60,461 nucleotides of DNA from Okeania hirsuta (GTDB taxonomy: Bacteria; Cyanobacteriota; Cyanobacteriia; Cyanobacteriales; Microcoleaceae). Numbering within the stretch: the first letter of the stretch is position 1; each line of letters begins with the position of its first letter. Position numbers and translations under genes: made by a program. The stretch spans positions 1 to 60,461 of the forward strand of contig NZ_RCBY01000022.1 in assembly GCF_003838195.1 (NCBI RefSeq), given 5' to 3'. Positions 8,338-17,116 of this stretch are shown in pieces. The notes below the pieces were generated by a model, which had not been told where the DNA came from, ran no database searches, and worked only from the letters and a program-made list of their open reading frames with translations.

Positions 8338-9324
8338 TTAAACAGTAACTTCTTGTGGTTGTAAAATTTCTTCTATTGTCTTGTAACGTTTCCAAGGCAA
8401 TTGTTGTAAAAAATCGATTGTTGTATTCCCATAACGTTCTAACAGAGGGGCTACCCATAATCCTGAAAGATTTTTACTACCTGCGAGGTATTGTAAATAT
8501 CTTTGTTCAGGTAAAACAGGAACTTGGAGTATATGGAAAAGAGATTTGAGATGTTCATATTGATATAACTTCTCATTGTGAAAATGTTCCACGATAGCTA
8601 AAGCTTGATCAATTTTAGTATTACCTGCACCTAAACCATAGCCATTAATAGAACCATCAATTATAGTACATCCTGCTGCCATCGCTGCATGAGAGTTAGC
8701 AGAAGCCAAACCTAACATATCATGAGCATGAAAACCTAATACCCCATCCCATTCTTGACGTGCAGATTTGATAAAAGAAAAAACTTCATCGGGTTGTGCT
8801 GCACCCCTAGAATCAGCAAAATAAAATATATCAAATACCTCTTTTGCTGTGGCTGCTAATTTAACTGCGGATAATAATTCATCAGGGGTATAGACTGTAA
8901 AATTAGCAAAATTCAAGCTAGATGATATACCTAATTTTTTTATTTTTTCAGCTATCTTTATTGCCAAAGGAATTTCTTCTTTTACACTTACTACAATACG
9001 AATCAGATCAAGAAATTCACCCCTTGAATCTAATATTTCATCTACTTTTTCTTCGTAACATCTCAACATTCCACCAACAGAGGCGGAGTTAACTTTTTCT
9101 TTTAAACTAGCTAATAAGGATGATGGACAAGTAGCAGTAAGCATACTTTCAGGATCTTCACTCAGATAACCAACTTCAATCACATCTACACCAACTTTAT
9201 CCATTCCAGTAACGACTTGGAAAACCTCACTTTCAGAAAAGTCCCAATTGTTAAGGAAACCTGCATCTCTTAAGGTTACATCTATAGCACTATGTTTTTG
9301 TAAAAAATTCATTTTTGATAACAA
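8338..9324 (-). CDS. DRE-TIM metallolyase (HMGL-like aldolase or synthase)
   Basis: A 328-residue TIM-barrel protein of the HMG-CoA lyase/4-hydroxy-2-oxovalerate aldolase/homocitrate synthase superfamily. The N-terminal motif is IDVTLRDAGFLNNWDFS (the DRE-like TLRD segment). The divalent-metal HxH lies in GFHAHDMLGLASAN, followed by DGSINGYGLGAGNTKID. These enzymes make or cleave C-C bonds next to a keto acid. Short relatives like this occur in polysaccharide and natural-product clusters. It starts 18 bp after the HpcH-like gene, so two different aldolase folds are made together. Its substrate is not predictable from sequence alone. Confidence 0.85.
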   Translation of the reverse strand: MLSKMNFLQKHSAIDVTLRDAGFLNNWDFSESEVFQVVTGMDKVGVDVIEVGYLSEDPESMLTATCPSSLLASLKEKVNSASVGGMLRCYEEKVDEILDSRGEFLDLIRIVVSVKEEIPLAIKIAEKIKKLGISSSLNFANFTVYTPDELLSAVKLAATAKEVFDIFYFADSRGAAQPDEVFSFIKSARQEWDGVLGFHAHDMLGLASANSHAAMAAGCTIIDGSINGYGLGAGNTKIDQALAIVEHFHNEKLYQYEHLKSLFHILQVPVLPEQRYLQYLAGSKNLSGLWVAPLLERYGNTTIDFLQQLPWKRYKTIEEILQPQEVTV

Positions 9325-9342
9325 ATAATTATATTGATCGCT

Positions 9343-10155
9343 TTAGTCAACTGAAGCAACTAATTTTTTCTTGGTAATTTCAACTCTGGATTGATAAAAA
9401 TCATTCCTTTGAGGATTCAAGTTTTTAAGACTTTCATAATATGCTATTTCTGTATTTAACATCAATCTTACACCTTCAGATAAGTCTTGACACTTATCAA
9501 TATTCAGTAAAAAATTAATAGTATTCAAATGATCCGCTTGGAACTCATTCTTGATAGAAAGAGCAGTACGAGGATTTACAAAACCTCCCACAGAAACACT
9601 TTTCCCTTTTTTATGTACTGCATCAATGATTTTTTTGCATATTTCTTGTACTTCTGGAGCGTCAACATTTTGTATTCCCATTGAATTTGATAAATCCAAG
9701 CGTCCTAACACTAGCATTTCTAGTTCATCAAAATAGGGACTATTAAGAATGATGTCAAGATTATTATAAGTCTGAATTGATTCTATCATCATAGCTAGTC
9801 TGGGCTTTTTATGATGTTTCTGACAAATTCCTTTAGTAATTGTAACAAACTTTTCCAAGGCAAACTCAGACTCTACCATTGGAGCTAAAAAAGATTCTAC
9901 TCCAATCTCTAGCAAATTTCTAATTTCTGTTCTTGCTTCAACTCCACCAACTTTCATTAATACGGGTATATCATGGCTTCCTAATTGCTTGAGGTAAGCA
10001 ATTTCTTCTAAGTCCATATTTTCCCATTCTGAACCAGCTTTAAACATTCTTAAACCGTAAGAGTTATAAAGCTCATCAACCATTATATTTAAAGTTTTAG
10101 TCTCTAAATCTAGTGATTTTTTCAGATCCAGTTCAGTTTTTTTCATCGCTTTCAT
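9343..10155 (-). CDS. HpcH/HpaI aldolase/citrate-lyase family protein
   Basis: A 270-residue class II aldolase-like TIM barrel. The metal-binding Glu is in LAMMIESIQTYNN and the Asp in LVLGRLDLSNSMG, as in HpaI and citrate-lyase beta proteins. The Arg that HpaI uses to hold pyruvate falls in a segment that reads PVLMKVGGVEAR here, with Lys near that place, so the substrate may differ. The family condenses or cleaves pyruvate-type keto acids with aldehydes or acyl-CoA. Start and stop lie within 4 bp of the upstream gene, indicating tight co-transcription. Metal-site conservation argues that it is active. Confidence 0.8.
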   Translation of the reverse strand: MKAMKKTELDLKKSLDLETKTLNIMVDELYNSYGLRMFKAGSEWENMDLEEIAYLKQLGSHDIPVLMKVGGVEARTEIRNLLEIGVESFLAPMVESEFALEKFVTITKGICQKHHKKPRLAMMIESIQTYNNLDIILNSPYFDELEMLVLGRLDLSNSMGIQNVDAPEVQEICKKIIDAVHKKGKSVSVGGFVNPRTALSIKNEFQADHLNTINFLLNIDKCQDLSEGVRLMLNTEIAYYESLKNLNPQRNDFYQSRVEITKKKLVASVD

Positions 10156-10159
10156 AATT

Positions 10160-11065
10160 TTAAAAATTTCTCAAATAATTCGTAAGAGTCTCTACAACCA
10201 TTTTAATTCTTCGTGTAAAGGATTCTTTAGTATACCAACCACGACGAGGTGTAATGATTAGATTAGGAAGTTGAAAATATTTTTCATCTTCACTCAGTAA
10301 ATCTACTCCAGCATAGGATAATTTGCCATCTTCCAAAGCCCACTTCAAAGCATTAAATTCGATCAATTTATCAGGAGAAATATTAATCAATATAGCTCCT
10401 TTTTTGATTTGGGAAATATTCTGAAAATTTATGATATTCTTAGTATCTTGGTTTAAAGGTAGTGTCAGAAAAATCACATCACTTTCTGATAGTAAGGTAT
10501 TCAAATCTGTCTGTATCCCTAAACTGGTAGTCAGCTGACTTCTATTACTATACTTAACTTTCATTTCAAAACCTTGAAGTATTTTAGCAATTCTTTTCCC
10601 AATATCACCCATTCCTATAATGCCTACTTTTTTGCCAGATAATTCCATACCTTGATGTTCAAACAATTGAAAGTCACCCGATCTGACTTTAGTATTAAAA
10701 TCAACAATTCTTTTAGCTGCCGAAAGCATTAAAGCTACAGCATGTTCAGCAACTGATGCACCTGTATATTTGGGAGTGTTTACAACTTTTATGTTGTTTT
10801 GGTGACAATATTCCCGATCTATATAACTGGTTTCCGTTGTTGTTGCCAGTATAAATTCCAGTTGAGGAAGTTTTGATAAATTACTTGCATCTAAATTCAT
10901 GAAAGTTGTTATCAAAATTTCTGTATCATTATGGGTCTCTAATATTTTTTCTAGGGAAAATGAACCAGAATTATCCTGATACCAAACTACATTCGCATGA
11001 GAAAGATGATTGAATATATCTTCTGGATAAGGCTCTCTATTATTTAAAAATAAGCATTTTTTCAT
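10160..11065 (-). CDS. D-2-hydroxyacid dehydrogenase-like protein lacking catalytic Arg and His
   Basis: A 301-residue protein of the D-isomer-specific 2-hydroxyacid dehydrogenase family. The NAD-binding motif GIIGMGDIGKRI is intact, and the flanking VVNTPKYTGASVAEHAVALML is typical. The usual catalytic Arg of the LIN-x-x-RG motif is replaced (ILINISPDKL, Pro231), and the catalytic His of TPH is Arg274 (IITPRRGWYTKES). The acidic region GVDLLSEDE is still present. Ordinary hydride transfer to a 2-keto acid is therefore doubtful, and it may catalyse a different reaction or be non-catalytic. Its first base overlaps the last base of the methyltransferase gene upstream. Confidence 0.85.
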   Translation of the reverse strand: MKKCLFLNNREPYPEDIFNHLSHANVVWYQDNSGSFSLEKILETHNDTEILITTFMNLDASNLSKLPQLEFILATTTETSYIDREYCHQNNIKVVNTPKYTGASVAEHAVALMLSAAKRIVDFNTKVRSGDFQLFEHQGMELSGKKVGIIGMGDIGKRIAKILQGFEMKVKYSNRSQLTTSLGIQTDLNTLLSESDVIFLTLPLNQDTKNIINFQNISQIKKGAILINISPDKLIEFNALKWALEDGKLSYAGVDLLSEDEKYFQLPNLIITPRRGWYTKESFTRRIKMVVETLTNYLRNF

Positions 11066-11679
11066 TATTTTTTACTTTCAGGAATAGCAAATACCCAGTA
11101 ATGTGCGTTTGATTCCTCTCCTAAATAAGGTTTATTCATTCTGCAATCTATTAATTTTAATTCTCCAAGTTGCTCTAATTCTTTATAATAACCTTCAAAA
11201 TTATAAGTCTCACAAAAAACCAATCTTGTACTCATTAAAATTATGCCTCCTGGTTTTGTTACTTCCATCAGCCATCTTAATGCAGTCGGCTTTACTAAGT
11301 CAAATGAAAATACGCCACAACAAATAGTTAAATCATATTGATGATGGAAAAAAAAGGGTGGTTTTTTATTCAAATCACACCAACCCATCAAGTATTGATA
11401 TGCGCCTGTTTCATAGGCTAACTTTACCATCTCATGAGAAAAATCTACCCCATCAATATAAGAAAATCCCTCTTTGCGTAATTTAACTCCAAGCAAACCT
11501 GTACCACATCCGGCATCTAAAACCTTAAGCTCAGATTTGTTACTGTAATCTATTACTTGCTGATTTACAACTTCCATGAGATATTCTACGATGTAGCTTG
11601 GAGCATAATAATTTCTATTTTTAACATCTACATTGTATGTGGAAGCCCACTTATCATATCGTTCTTGGTGATTGATCAT
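11065..11679 (-). CDS. Class I SAM-dependent methyltransferase, METTL27-like
   Basis: A 204-residue methyltransferase. The SAM-binding motif I is VLDAGCGTGLLG, motif II is IDGVDFSHEMVKLA, and a post-motif reads DLTICCGVFSFD. The C-terminal ending AHYWVFAIPES resembles the METTL27/WBSCR27 type. It is the second gene of the enzyme operon, 43 bp after the enolase-superfamily gene, and overlaps the next gene by one base. The substrate is probably the small molecule made by the operon. Methylation of O or N cannot be told apart from sequence. Confidence 0.85.
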   Translation of the reverse strand: MINHQERYDKWASTYNVDVKNRNYYAPSYIVEYLMEVVNQQVIDYSNKSELKVLDAGCGTGLLGVKLRKEGFSYIDGVDFSHEMVKLAYETGAYQYLMGWCDLNKKPPFFFHHQYDLTICCGVFSFDLVKPTALRWLMEVTKPGGIILMSTRLVFCETYNFEGYYKELEQLGELKLIDCRMNKPYLGEESNAHYWVFAIPESKK

Positions 11680-11721
11680 CTATATTATATGTTGTTTAGA
11701 AAATACTTTTAGAAAAAATTA

Positions 11722-12837
11722 CTATGATTTAGTATAAACGGCAATGGGTTCACCTAATATTTCCATAATCGGTTCTATGCCTAAACCTGGTGTTTCTGGT
11801 GGAATACCTGTACCCTTTTTGTAAGTATAGCCACCTTTGGCAGGAATGACGGTATGTAATCTAGTAGAATCTGAAGTCGCTAAACGATATCTGAGGGGGG
11901 TAGCAACGGCTAAATGTATCGCACCTGTGCCTCCTATGACGCTACCGCCTGTTTCTTCTATATTCATACGAAGTCCAGTGGCCAGACAAAAATCTCGCAT
12001 TTGACGGGCTTTAGTTAACCCTCCAACTCTTCCAATTTTAATATTGATAGCTTGTGCCACACCTTCTCGTTGAGCCCATAATAAATCTTGAAAAGTGTGA
12101 ATGCACTCATCTAAAATAATGGGGTGTTGAGTTAGGCGACGCACGGTTAAACATTCTTCCAATGTTTCACAGGGTTGCTCAAAATATACTGTTTTATCAT
12201 TGATAGAATTCATAATTTGAATAGCATGATCTGGCAACCAAGCACGATTAGCATCTATGGTAATCTTTTCCTGTGGCTGTAATTCTGCCATGATTGCTTG
12301 AATACGGGCAATATCAAGGGAAACCTCCCCACCAATTTTAGGAGAAAAAATATGATATCCTTGATCTCTTCGTTGTTTGAGATCGGCAACCATTTCTTCT
12401 GGTGTACCATTGGCAAAAGCCCCTATTAAATCAGCGTGTTCGCTAAAACGTCCTCCCAACAGTGTATAGAGGGGCAAATTAGCATATTTACCTAATATAT
12501 CCCAACAAGCTACATCAATAGCAGACTTGACATATAAATGTCCTTTGAGAGTTAAGTCCATAAGATGATTTATGTTCTCTAACTCAAGGGGATTAGCTCC
12601 TATAAGTATAGGAGCTAATTGAGCCATTCCTGCCTTTATTCCTCCAGCAAAAGCAGGTAAGTAAGATTGTCCAAAAGGACAGGACTCACCCCAACCTACG
12701 ATACCATCACTGGTTGTAATAGCGACAATAATGCTGTCCATTTTGTCCACAAATAAACGTCCACCTGAAATTCGATATGGCTTAATTAATGGTAATTCTA
12801 CTTCGTAAATATTGATCTCACAAATTTTAATTGTCAT
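11722..12837 (-). CDS. Mandelate racemase/muconate lactonizing enzyme family protein
   Basis: A 371-residue enolase-superfamily enzyme. The capping domain reads GWGESCPFGQSYLPAFAGG. The barrel carries the first base Lys in FSPKIGG, metal ligands Asp (ITIDANRAW), Glu (YFEQPC) and Asp (ILDEC), and the second base Lys in INIKIGRVGG. The pattern resembles, from memory, the proline-betaine/hydroxyproline-betaine epimerase and cis-3-hydroxy-L-proline dehydratase group (GWGE-CP-G, IGANPL). Such enzymes remove the alpha proton of an amino or hydroxy acid. It is the first gene of the operon. The residues for catalysis are all present. The precise substrate is unknown. Confidence 0.85.
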   Translation of the reverse strand: MTIKICEINIYEVELPLIKPYRISGGRLFVDKMDSIIVAITTSDGIVGWGESCPFGQSYLPAFAGGIKAGMAQLAPILIGANPLELENINHLMDLTLKGHLYVKSAIDVACWDILGKYANLPLYTLLGGRFSEHADLIGAFANGTPEEMVADLKQRRDQGYHIFSPKIGGEVSLDIARIQAIMAELQPQEKITIDANRAWLPDHAIQIMNSINDKTVYFEQPCETLEECLTVRRLTQHPIILDECIHTFQDLLWAQREGVAQAINIKIGRVGGLTKARQMRDFCLATGLRMNIEETGGSVIGGTGAIHLAVATPLRYRLATSDSTRLHTVIPAKGGYTYKKGTGIPPETPGLGIEPIMEILGEPIAVYTKS

Positions 12838-13220
12838 GTTTGAATTTTGTTGTTAACTCAAAAATAATAGCTTAAATCATTGACTAAAACTTAAGTAAGA
12901 AAGTGTTCAACAATTAATAATTAATTATTATTGAAGAAGGAGACAGGAGACAGCTATACTGGAGACAGGAGGAAAATTACATGGGGATTCTAACCCCAAG
13001 TAATTTTGAACACCGTGTAGACGGTGGGGTATTAAACCCACAAAGAAAATGATAATTAATTATAATATCATGTCCGGATAATTAGTGATCAAAAAAACTT
13101 TCTCCTTTTCCTCCTCTTTATTCTTTCTTCTTCTTTCTTCTTCTTTGTTGACTTCTGACTCCTGACTCCTCTGTCATTTATTTATAACTGGTAAATTCTG
13201 TTGAGGTCAATTTGACCACT
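12838..13220. other. Promoter-side gap of the enzyme operon
   Basis: This 383-bp gap contains a GGAGACA-type heptamer run near 12940-12972, small hairpins (ggggattctaacccc at 12982) and the family-C element at 13066-13195. Any promoter of the operon must lie here, but I could not recognise convincing -35/-10 boxes. Confidence 0.5.
13066..13195. mobile_element. Family-C inverted-repeat element (one end degenerate)
   Basis: The left end is tatcatgtccggataattagtgatc. The right part has TTCTTCT and TGACTCC heptamer repeats and ends near ttataactg, which matches the inner end region of the copy at 29750-29870 in reverse. It abuts the truncated 3' end of the methyltransferase pseudogene. Confidence 0.65.
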
Positions 13221-13924
13221 TCATTGAACCCTTGTCTGTACTTCTTCCCCAAAACGTCGATAATGAATTGGTACATTTTGAGAAAGATCAATAAAATGTA
13301 GTTCCTCAAAACCAAACTCTTTTACTGTTTGACTGTAAAACAGATAAGACCCAATATCACTAATTCCCAGACGGTCAAAAGCAGGTTGCAATGCTCCTGG
13401 GGGCAAATTTCGCTTTGCATGGGGTCAGTAAAAATTAATTCGCCTCCCGGTTTTAATATTTTTTTAATTTCTGGGAAAACTAGACAGCGATCGCCACTAT
13501 GCACAATGGCATCCTGAGACCAAACTATATCAAAGGAGTTATCTGCATAGGGGATATCCTCAAAACTTCCTTGAGTAACTTCTACCAAGTGGCTTAAGTT
13601 TTGTTCTTGATTAAGTTGACTGTTGCGTTGATTTTGCAACTGGCTTAAATTGAGACAACACACGGAACAGCCATAAGTTTTAGCCAAATACCTAGCTGCC
13701 CCTCCATATCCAGCTCCCAGGTCGATGACCCGTGAATTTTGGTCTATTTTTTCTAGAGTTTGGGCAATGGTTTCTAGGGTACGCAGGGACGCATAGTGAA
13801 TTGCTTCGTCTGGTTGGGTGTAGATGCCATCATGAATATGTTCCCCTCCCCAGATAGCTGCATACATTCTGTCGGTTTCGGTGTCATCATAATATTGTTG
13901 GGCAATTTTTACTGCTTCTGTCAT
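13221..13924 (-). pseudogene. Sarcosine/dimethylglycine-type N-methyltransferase, frameshifted and truncated
   Basis: The first 180 or so residues (from ATG at 13924) match the glycine-betaine methyltransferase family: AAIWGGEHIHDGIY, the SAM motif VIDLGAGYGGAARYLA, SFEDIPYADNSFDIVWSQDA and ELIFTDPMQSE. Near 13405 a one-base shift in a run of A/T moves the rest (PPGALQPAFDRLGISDIGSY onward) to another frame, and a second shift near 13230 follows. Full-length relatives have about 277 residues. Here roughly the last 30 are missing, cut where the family-C element begins. It starts 24 bp after nadA, so the two may be co-transcribed. It probably no longer gives a working enzyme. Confidence 0.8.
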
Positions 13925-13948
13925 TTATCCTCTATCTATAACTTTTGC

Positions 13949-14920
13949 CTAATTAAATGAAAGTTCTAACATCTTTTGAATAGGTTTTAGTGCTTCTACT
14001 CGCGTCTCTTCAGGAATCTCAATTTCTGGTGTTTTATTTTTCATTGCCAGATAAAGTTTTTCCAAAGTATTCAACCTCATGTGAGGACATTCGTTACAAG
14101 CACAATTATTCATCGCTGGTGCAGGAATAAAGTTTTTGCTCGGTGCTTTCTTTTGCATTTGATGAATTATTCCTGGTTCCGTTGCCACAATAAATGTTTG
14201 GTTTTGGTTTTCCTGACAATACTTCAATAAAGCAGTGGTTGAACCAATATAATTAGCATGACGCAACACACTCGGTTCGCATTCTGGATGAGCGATAATT
14301 TCAGCTTCGGGATGCTCTATTTTTAATTGCACCATCTTTTTTTCAGAAAATGTCTCGTGAACAATGCAACTTCCTTCCCACAAAATTAAATCTCGTCCGG
14401 TTTGCTCCATGACATAACGACCCAGGTTCCGGTCTGGGGCAAAAATTATCGGTTGGTCTGCTGGTATTTGCTTAACTATTTTGACTGAGTTGGAACTGGT
14501 GCAGATAATATCGCTCATTGCTTTAATAGCAGCAGTGCAATTAATATAAGAAACTACTATTGCATCAGGATGGACTGCTTTAAATTTGGCAAATTCTTCC
14601 GCTGGGCAACTATCGGCGAGAGAGCAACCTGCATCTAAGTCTGGGAGGAGTACCAGTTTATTTGGGTTGAGAATTTTTGCTGTTTCTGCCATGAAATGAA
14701 CTCCGGCAAAAATGATGACATCAGCATCTGTTTCTGCTGCTTGTTGAGAAAGACCGAGGGAGTCACCTATATAGTCAGCAATATCTTGAATATCCGGTTC
14801 TTGATAATAGTGAGCTAAGATAACAGCATTTAATTCTTGCTTGAGGTAAGCGATCGCTTCAAATATATCGTTAGGTATATTATCTAAAGTTTGGTTAGTT
14901 TTAAGTTGAGTAGCAAACAT
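13949..14920 (-). CDS. nadA: Quinolinate synthase
   Basis: Condenses iminoaspartate (from NadB) with dihydroxyacetone phosphate to give quinolinate, the precursor used by NadC. The 323-residue protein has the A-type fold signatures [39 protein letters not shown] and IAHPECEP. The three cysteines that hold the oxygen-sensitive 4Fe-4S cluster are expected in [20 protein letters not shown] and [11 protein letters not shown]. It is divergent from nadC, with 504 bp between. A HIP1 site lies within the gene. It looks full length. Confidence 0.97.
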   Translation of the reverse strand: MFATQLKTNQTLDNIPNDIFEAIAYLKQELNAVILAHYYQEPDIQDIADYIGDSLGLSQQAAETDADVIIFAGVHFMAETAKILNPNKLVLLPDLDAGCSLADSCPAEEFAKFKAVHPDAIVVSYINCTAAIKAMSDIICTSSNSVKIVKQIPADQPIIFAPDRNLGRYVMEQTGRDLILWEGSCIVHETFSEKKMVQLKIEHPEAEIIAHPECEPSVLRHANYIGSTTALLKYCQENQNQTFIVATEPGIIHQMQKKAPSKNFIPAPAMNNCACNECPHMRLNTLEKLYLAMKNKTPEIEIPEETRVEALKPIQKMLELSFN

Positions 14921-15424
14921 TATTAAATCTTTCTGTAATTTACTTATTGACCAGTGGTAAGTTTAAGACACTTTAATCAGTCTATTTTATGATAGATTTA
15001 TTAATTATAGTAGAATTCATCAAAAATTGAATTTAGAGTTAGTTATGGGAGAAAAAGTTAACCTTGTTGAGTAAACGAATATAGATTCAAAAAATGGACG
15101 AGTTGATATTTGCTGTGTTAAATATTTTATATCAAATACGGTTAATTGCACATAGAATCTAGTTATATGATAGACATCTCCAATAATAAAAAATCAAATC
15201 AATTATCGCACTCTTATTTCTTTCCCTTTACTCTCTACTCCCTATGCGTGGAGTAGATGTTTAATATCTGTTTATAATTTCTTAAATTACTTGAATATTT
15301 CTTCTCCACTACTCTCCCACTCTCCCACTCCCCTACTCCCAACTATATAATAAGTATTCAACCGGATTTGATATTAGGTGGGAGCTACTCTGCCAGTAAT
15401 TTTGAATAAAATTTCAGTAACAAT
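14921..15424. other. nadA-nadC divergent intergenic region
   Basis: This 504-bp divergent promoter region is half filled by a family-A element (15129-15374) with a family-B element inside. The element ends 51 bp before the nadC start, so it may form part of the nadC leader. No recognisable riboswitch was seen. Confidence 0.6.
15129..15374. mobile_element. Family-A element with nested family-B element
   Basis: The outer ends atatcaaatacgg and ccggatttgatat form an inverted pair. The left end continues ttaattgcacatagaa, as does the copy at 53662. The nested family-B part (15172-15260) starts agacatctcca and contains ctctactccctat. Confidence 0.65.
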
Positions 15425-16327
15425 ATGCAATCTGTTATACCTCCAAACATAATATTAGACAACTTATTAAAAAATTGGCTGCTAGAAGATATTGGCAGGG
15501 GTGATCGCACTACTGCAGGGTTATTTTCAACAGACCAAGTAATTACAGGTGCCGGTTATTGGTTGGTCAAGGAATCAGGAGTTATTGCGGGGTTACCAAT
15601 TGCAGCTAGAGTATTTCAACTTTTGGATGAAAAGGTCAACTTTTTACCTACTGTTACAGAAGGAGAATGGTGCGAGTCGGGTACTGTAATCGCTAAATTA
15701 GATGGGCCTTTAGATAGTTTATTGACTGGGGAAAGGGTGGCCTTAAATCTAGGGATGCGTTTGAGTGGGATAGCGACTATGACTCGTAAATATGCAGATA
15801 AAATTGCCGATCTGTCGGTGCAACTGGTTGATACTCGCAAAACAACTCCAGGACTGAGAATTTTAGAAAAATATGCGACTCAAGTTGGTGGGGCAAAAAA
15901 TCATCGCATGGGTTTGGATGATGCGGTGATGATTAAGGATAATCATATTGCTGCTGCTGGAGGTATTGGGAAAGCGATCGCTAAGGTCAGAGAAACAATA
16001 CCTTATCCTTTAACTATTGAAGTGGAGACAGAAACATTGGCAGAAGTAGAAACTGCTTTGGAGTATCAGGCAGATATTATTATGCTGGATAATATGTCTG
16101 TTGAAGTAATGCAGCAAGCAGTTAAAATGATTAGGCAAAACAATAATCGTATCAAAATTGAAGCTTCTGGAAATATTACTTTAGATACTATTAGAAATGT
16201 GGCTGAAACAGGTGTCGATTATGTTTCTACTAGCGCTCCTATTACTCGGTCAACTTGGTTAGATTTAAGTATGAAGATAGAAAAAAATATTACCAATATC
16301 GCAGGAGGAGGAAGAGGTTTGGAATAG
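15425..16327 (+). CDS. nadC: Nicotinate-nucleotide diphosphorylase (carboxylating)
   Basis: Quinolinate phosphoribosyltransferase makes nicotinate mononucleotide from quinolinate and PRPP, completing the three-gene aspartate route with nadB and nadA. Motifs are LEDIGRGDRTT at the N-terminus, LNLGMRLSGIATMT, VDTRKTTPGLRILEKYA, GGAKNHRMGLDDAVMIKDNH and IKIEASGNITLD, which are the phosphoribosyl and quinolinate binding segments. At 300 residues the length is normal. It starts with ATG at 15425. The C-terminus ends in a Gly-rich stretch (AGGGRGLE) a little beyond the family consensus. Confidence 0.97.
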   Translation: MQSVIPPNIILDNLLKNWLLEDIGRGDRTTAGLFSTDQVITGAGYWLVKESGVIAGLPIAARVFQLLDEKVNFLPTVTEGEWCESGTVIAKLDGPLDSLLTGERVALNLGMRLSGIATMTRKYADKIADLSVQLVDTRKTTPGLRILEKYATQVGGAKNHRMGLDDAVMIKDNHIAAAGGIGKAIAKVRETIPYPLTIEVETETLAEVETALEYQADIIMLDNMSVEVMQQAVKMIRQNNNRIKIEASGNITLDTIRNVAETGVDYVSTSAPITRSTWLDLSMKIEKNITNIAGGGRGLE

Positions 16328-16491
16328 GGAAGAGGATTTTGAGGCAGCTTGGTACTGCTAGAAATATCAGAATCATTTCCATAAGAATCTGTAGTGTTAG
16401 CCCAAAAGTCAAAGAAGGCAACACCGATACTATTACTATTAAATAGAGAAATAGAGAAAAATTCGGTTGAACTTAACAATCAGACTTAAAG

Positions 16492-16980
16492 CTAACCAAA
16501 ACCTTTAGGTTTATTTTCCTCTGGCTCTGTATCTAGGAAAGATTTGCGAATTATTTGAATATCAGGGTCTACCTCAATCCACAGGCGAGCACCACCAGCT
16601 TGACTCTTGTTAGGTTTATGAGGACGATACACGATTTTGCAGTTTCCCAGAATCTCTACTTCGTGACAACGATAATTTCTGTTTCCCTGTTTTACAGATA
16701 TCGCTGGTAAAGATGTGCCATTGTCTCGGTTATAGTCAATTTCTCTTCGTAGCACATGGATAAAAGTATTGCCTGTACGAAATCCTTTATTCCAAGTTCC
16801 TTGAGGACCTCGACGACCTGGAGTAATTTCTGGCATTCCCCGACTATTCAAAGGAATTATCCAGAATCGTTTGACCTTTTTGGCTCCTTTGAGGCGACCT
16901 TGCCTGAGAAGTAACCTGAGTCTGGCGGTAGAAATATTGAGAAGAAAAGCTGCTTCTGTTGTACCTACTGTATCTGTCAT
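16492..16980 (-). CDS. Small helix-turn-helix protein (excisionase/MerR-like N-terminus)
   Basis: A 162-residue protein. Residues 5-45 (VGTTEAAFLLNISTARLRLL then LRQGRLKGAKKVKRFWIIPL) form a helix-turn-helix of the excisionase/MerR-like type. The remainder is basic and not recognised (ITPGRRGPQGTWNKGF, YRCHEVEILGNCKIVYRP). It stands alone between nadC and the channel gene. Similar small HTH proteins are common in cyanobacteria. A DNA-binding role is inferred from the fold only. Confidence 0.65.
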   Translation of the reverse strand: MTDTVGTTEAAFLLNISTARLRLLLRQGRLKGAKKVKRFWIIPLNSRGMPEITPGRRGPQGTWNKGFRTGNTFIHVLRREIDYNRDNGTSLPAISVKQGNRNYRCHEVEILGNCKIVYRPHKPNKSQAGGARLWIEVDPDIQIIRKSFLDTEPEENKPKGFG

Positions 16981-17116
16981 AAACTATTCCGGAATATATA
17001 TTTTATCAAGTGAATAACCCTTGATGATTAAACCACAAAAAACTTAGTTTGGCAAAAATTTTTGATTTTCCAGTATTTATCAGTATTCATTCATACTTTA
17101 ATTTCTGAATTTTCAG

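Noticed and set aside
14921-15424. Possible NAD-sensing riboswitch before nadA or nadC
   Set aside because: No recognisable conserved motif was found; the region is mostly a family-A/B element.
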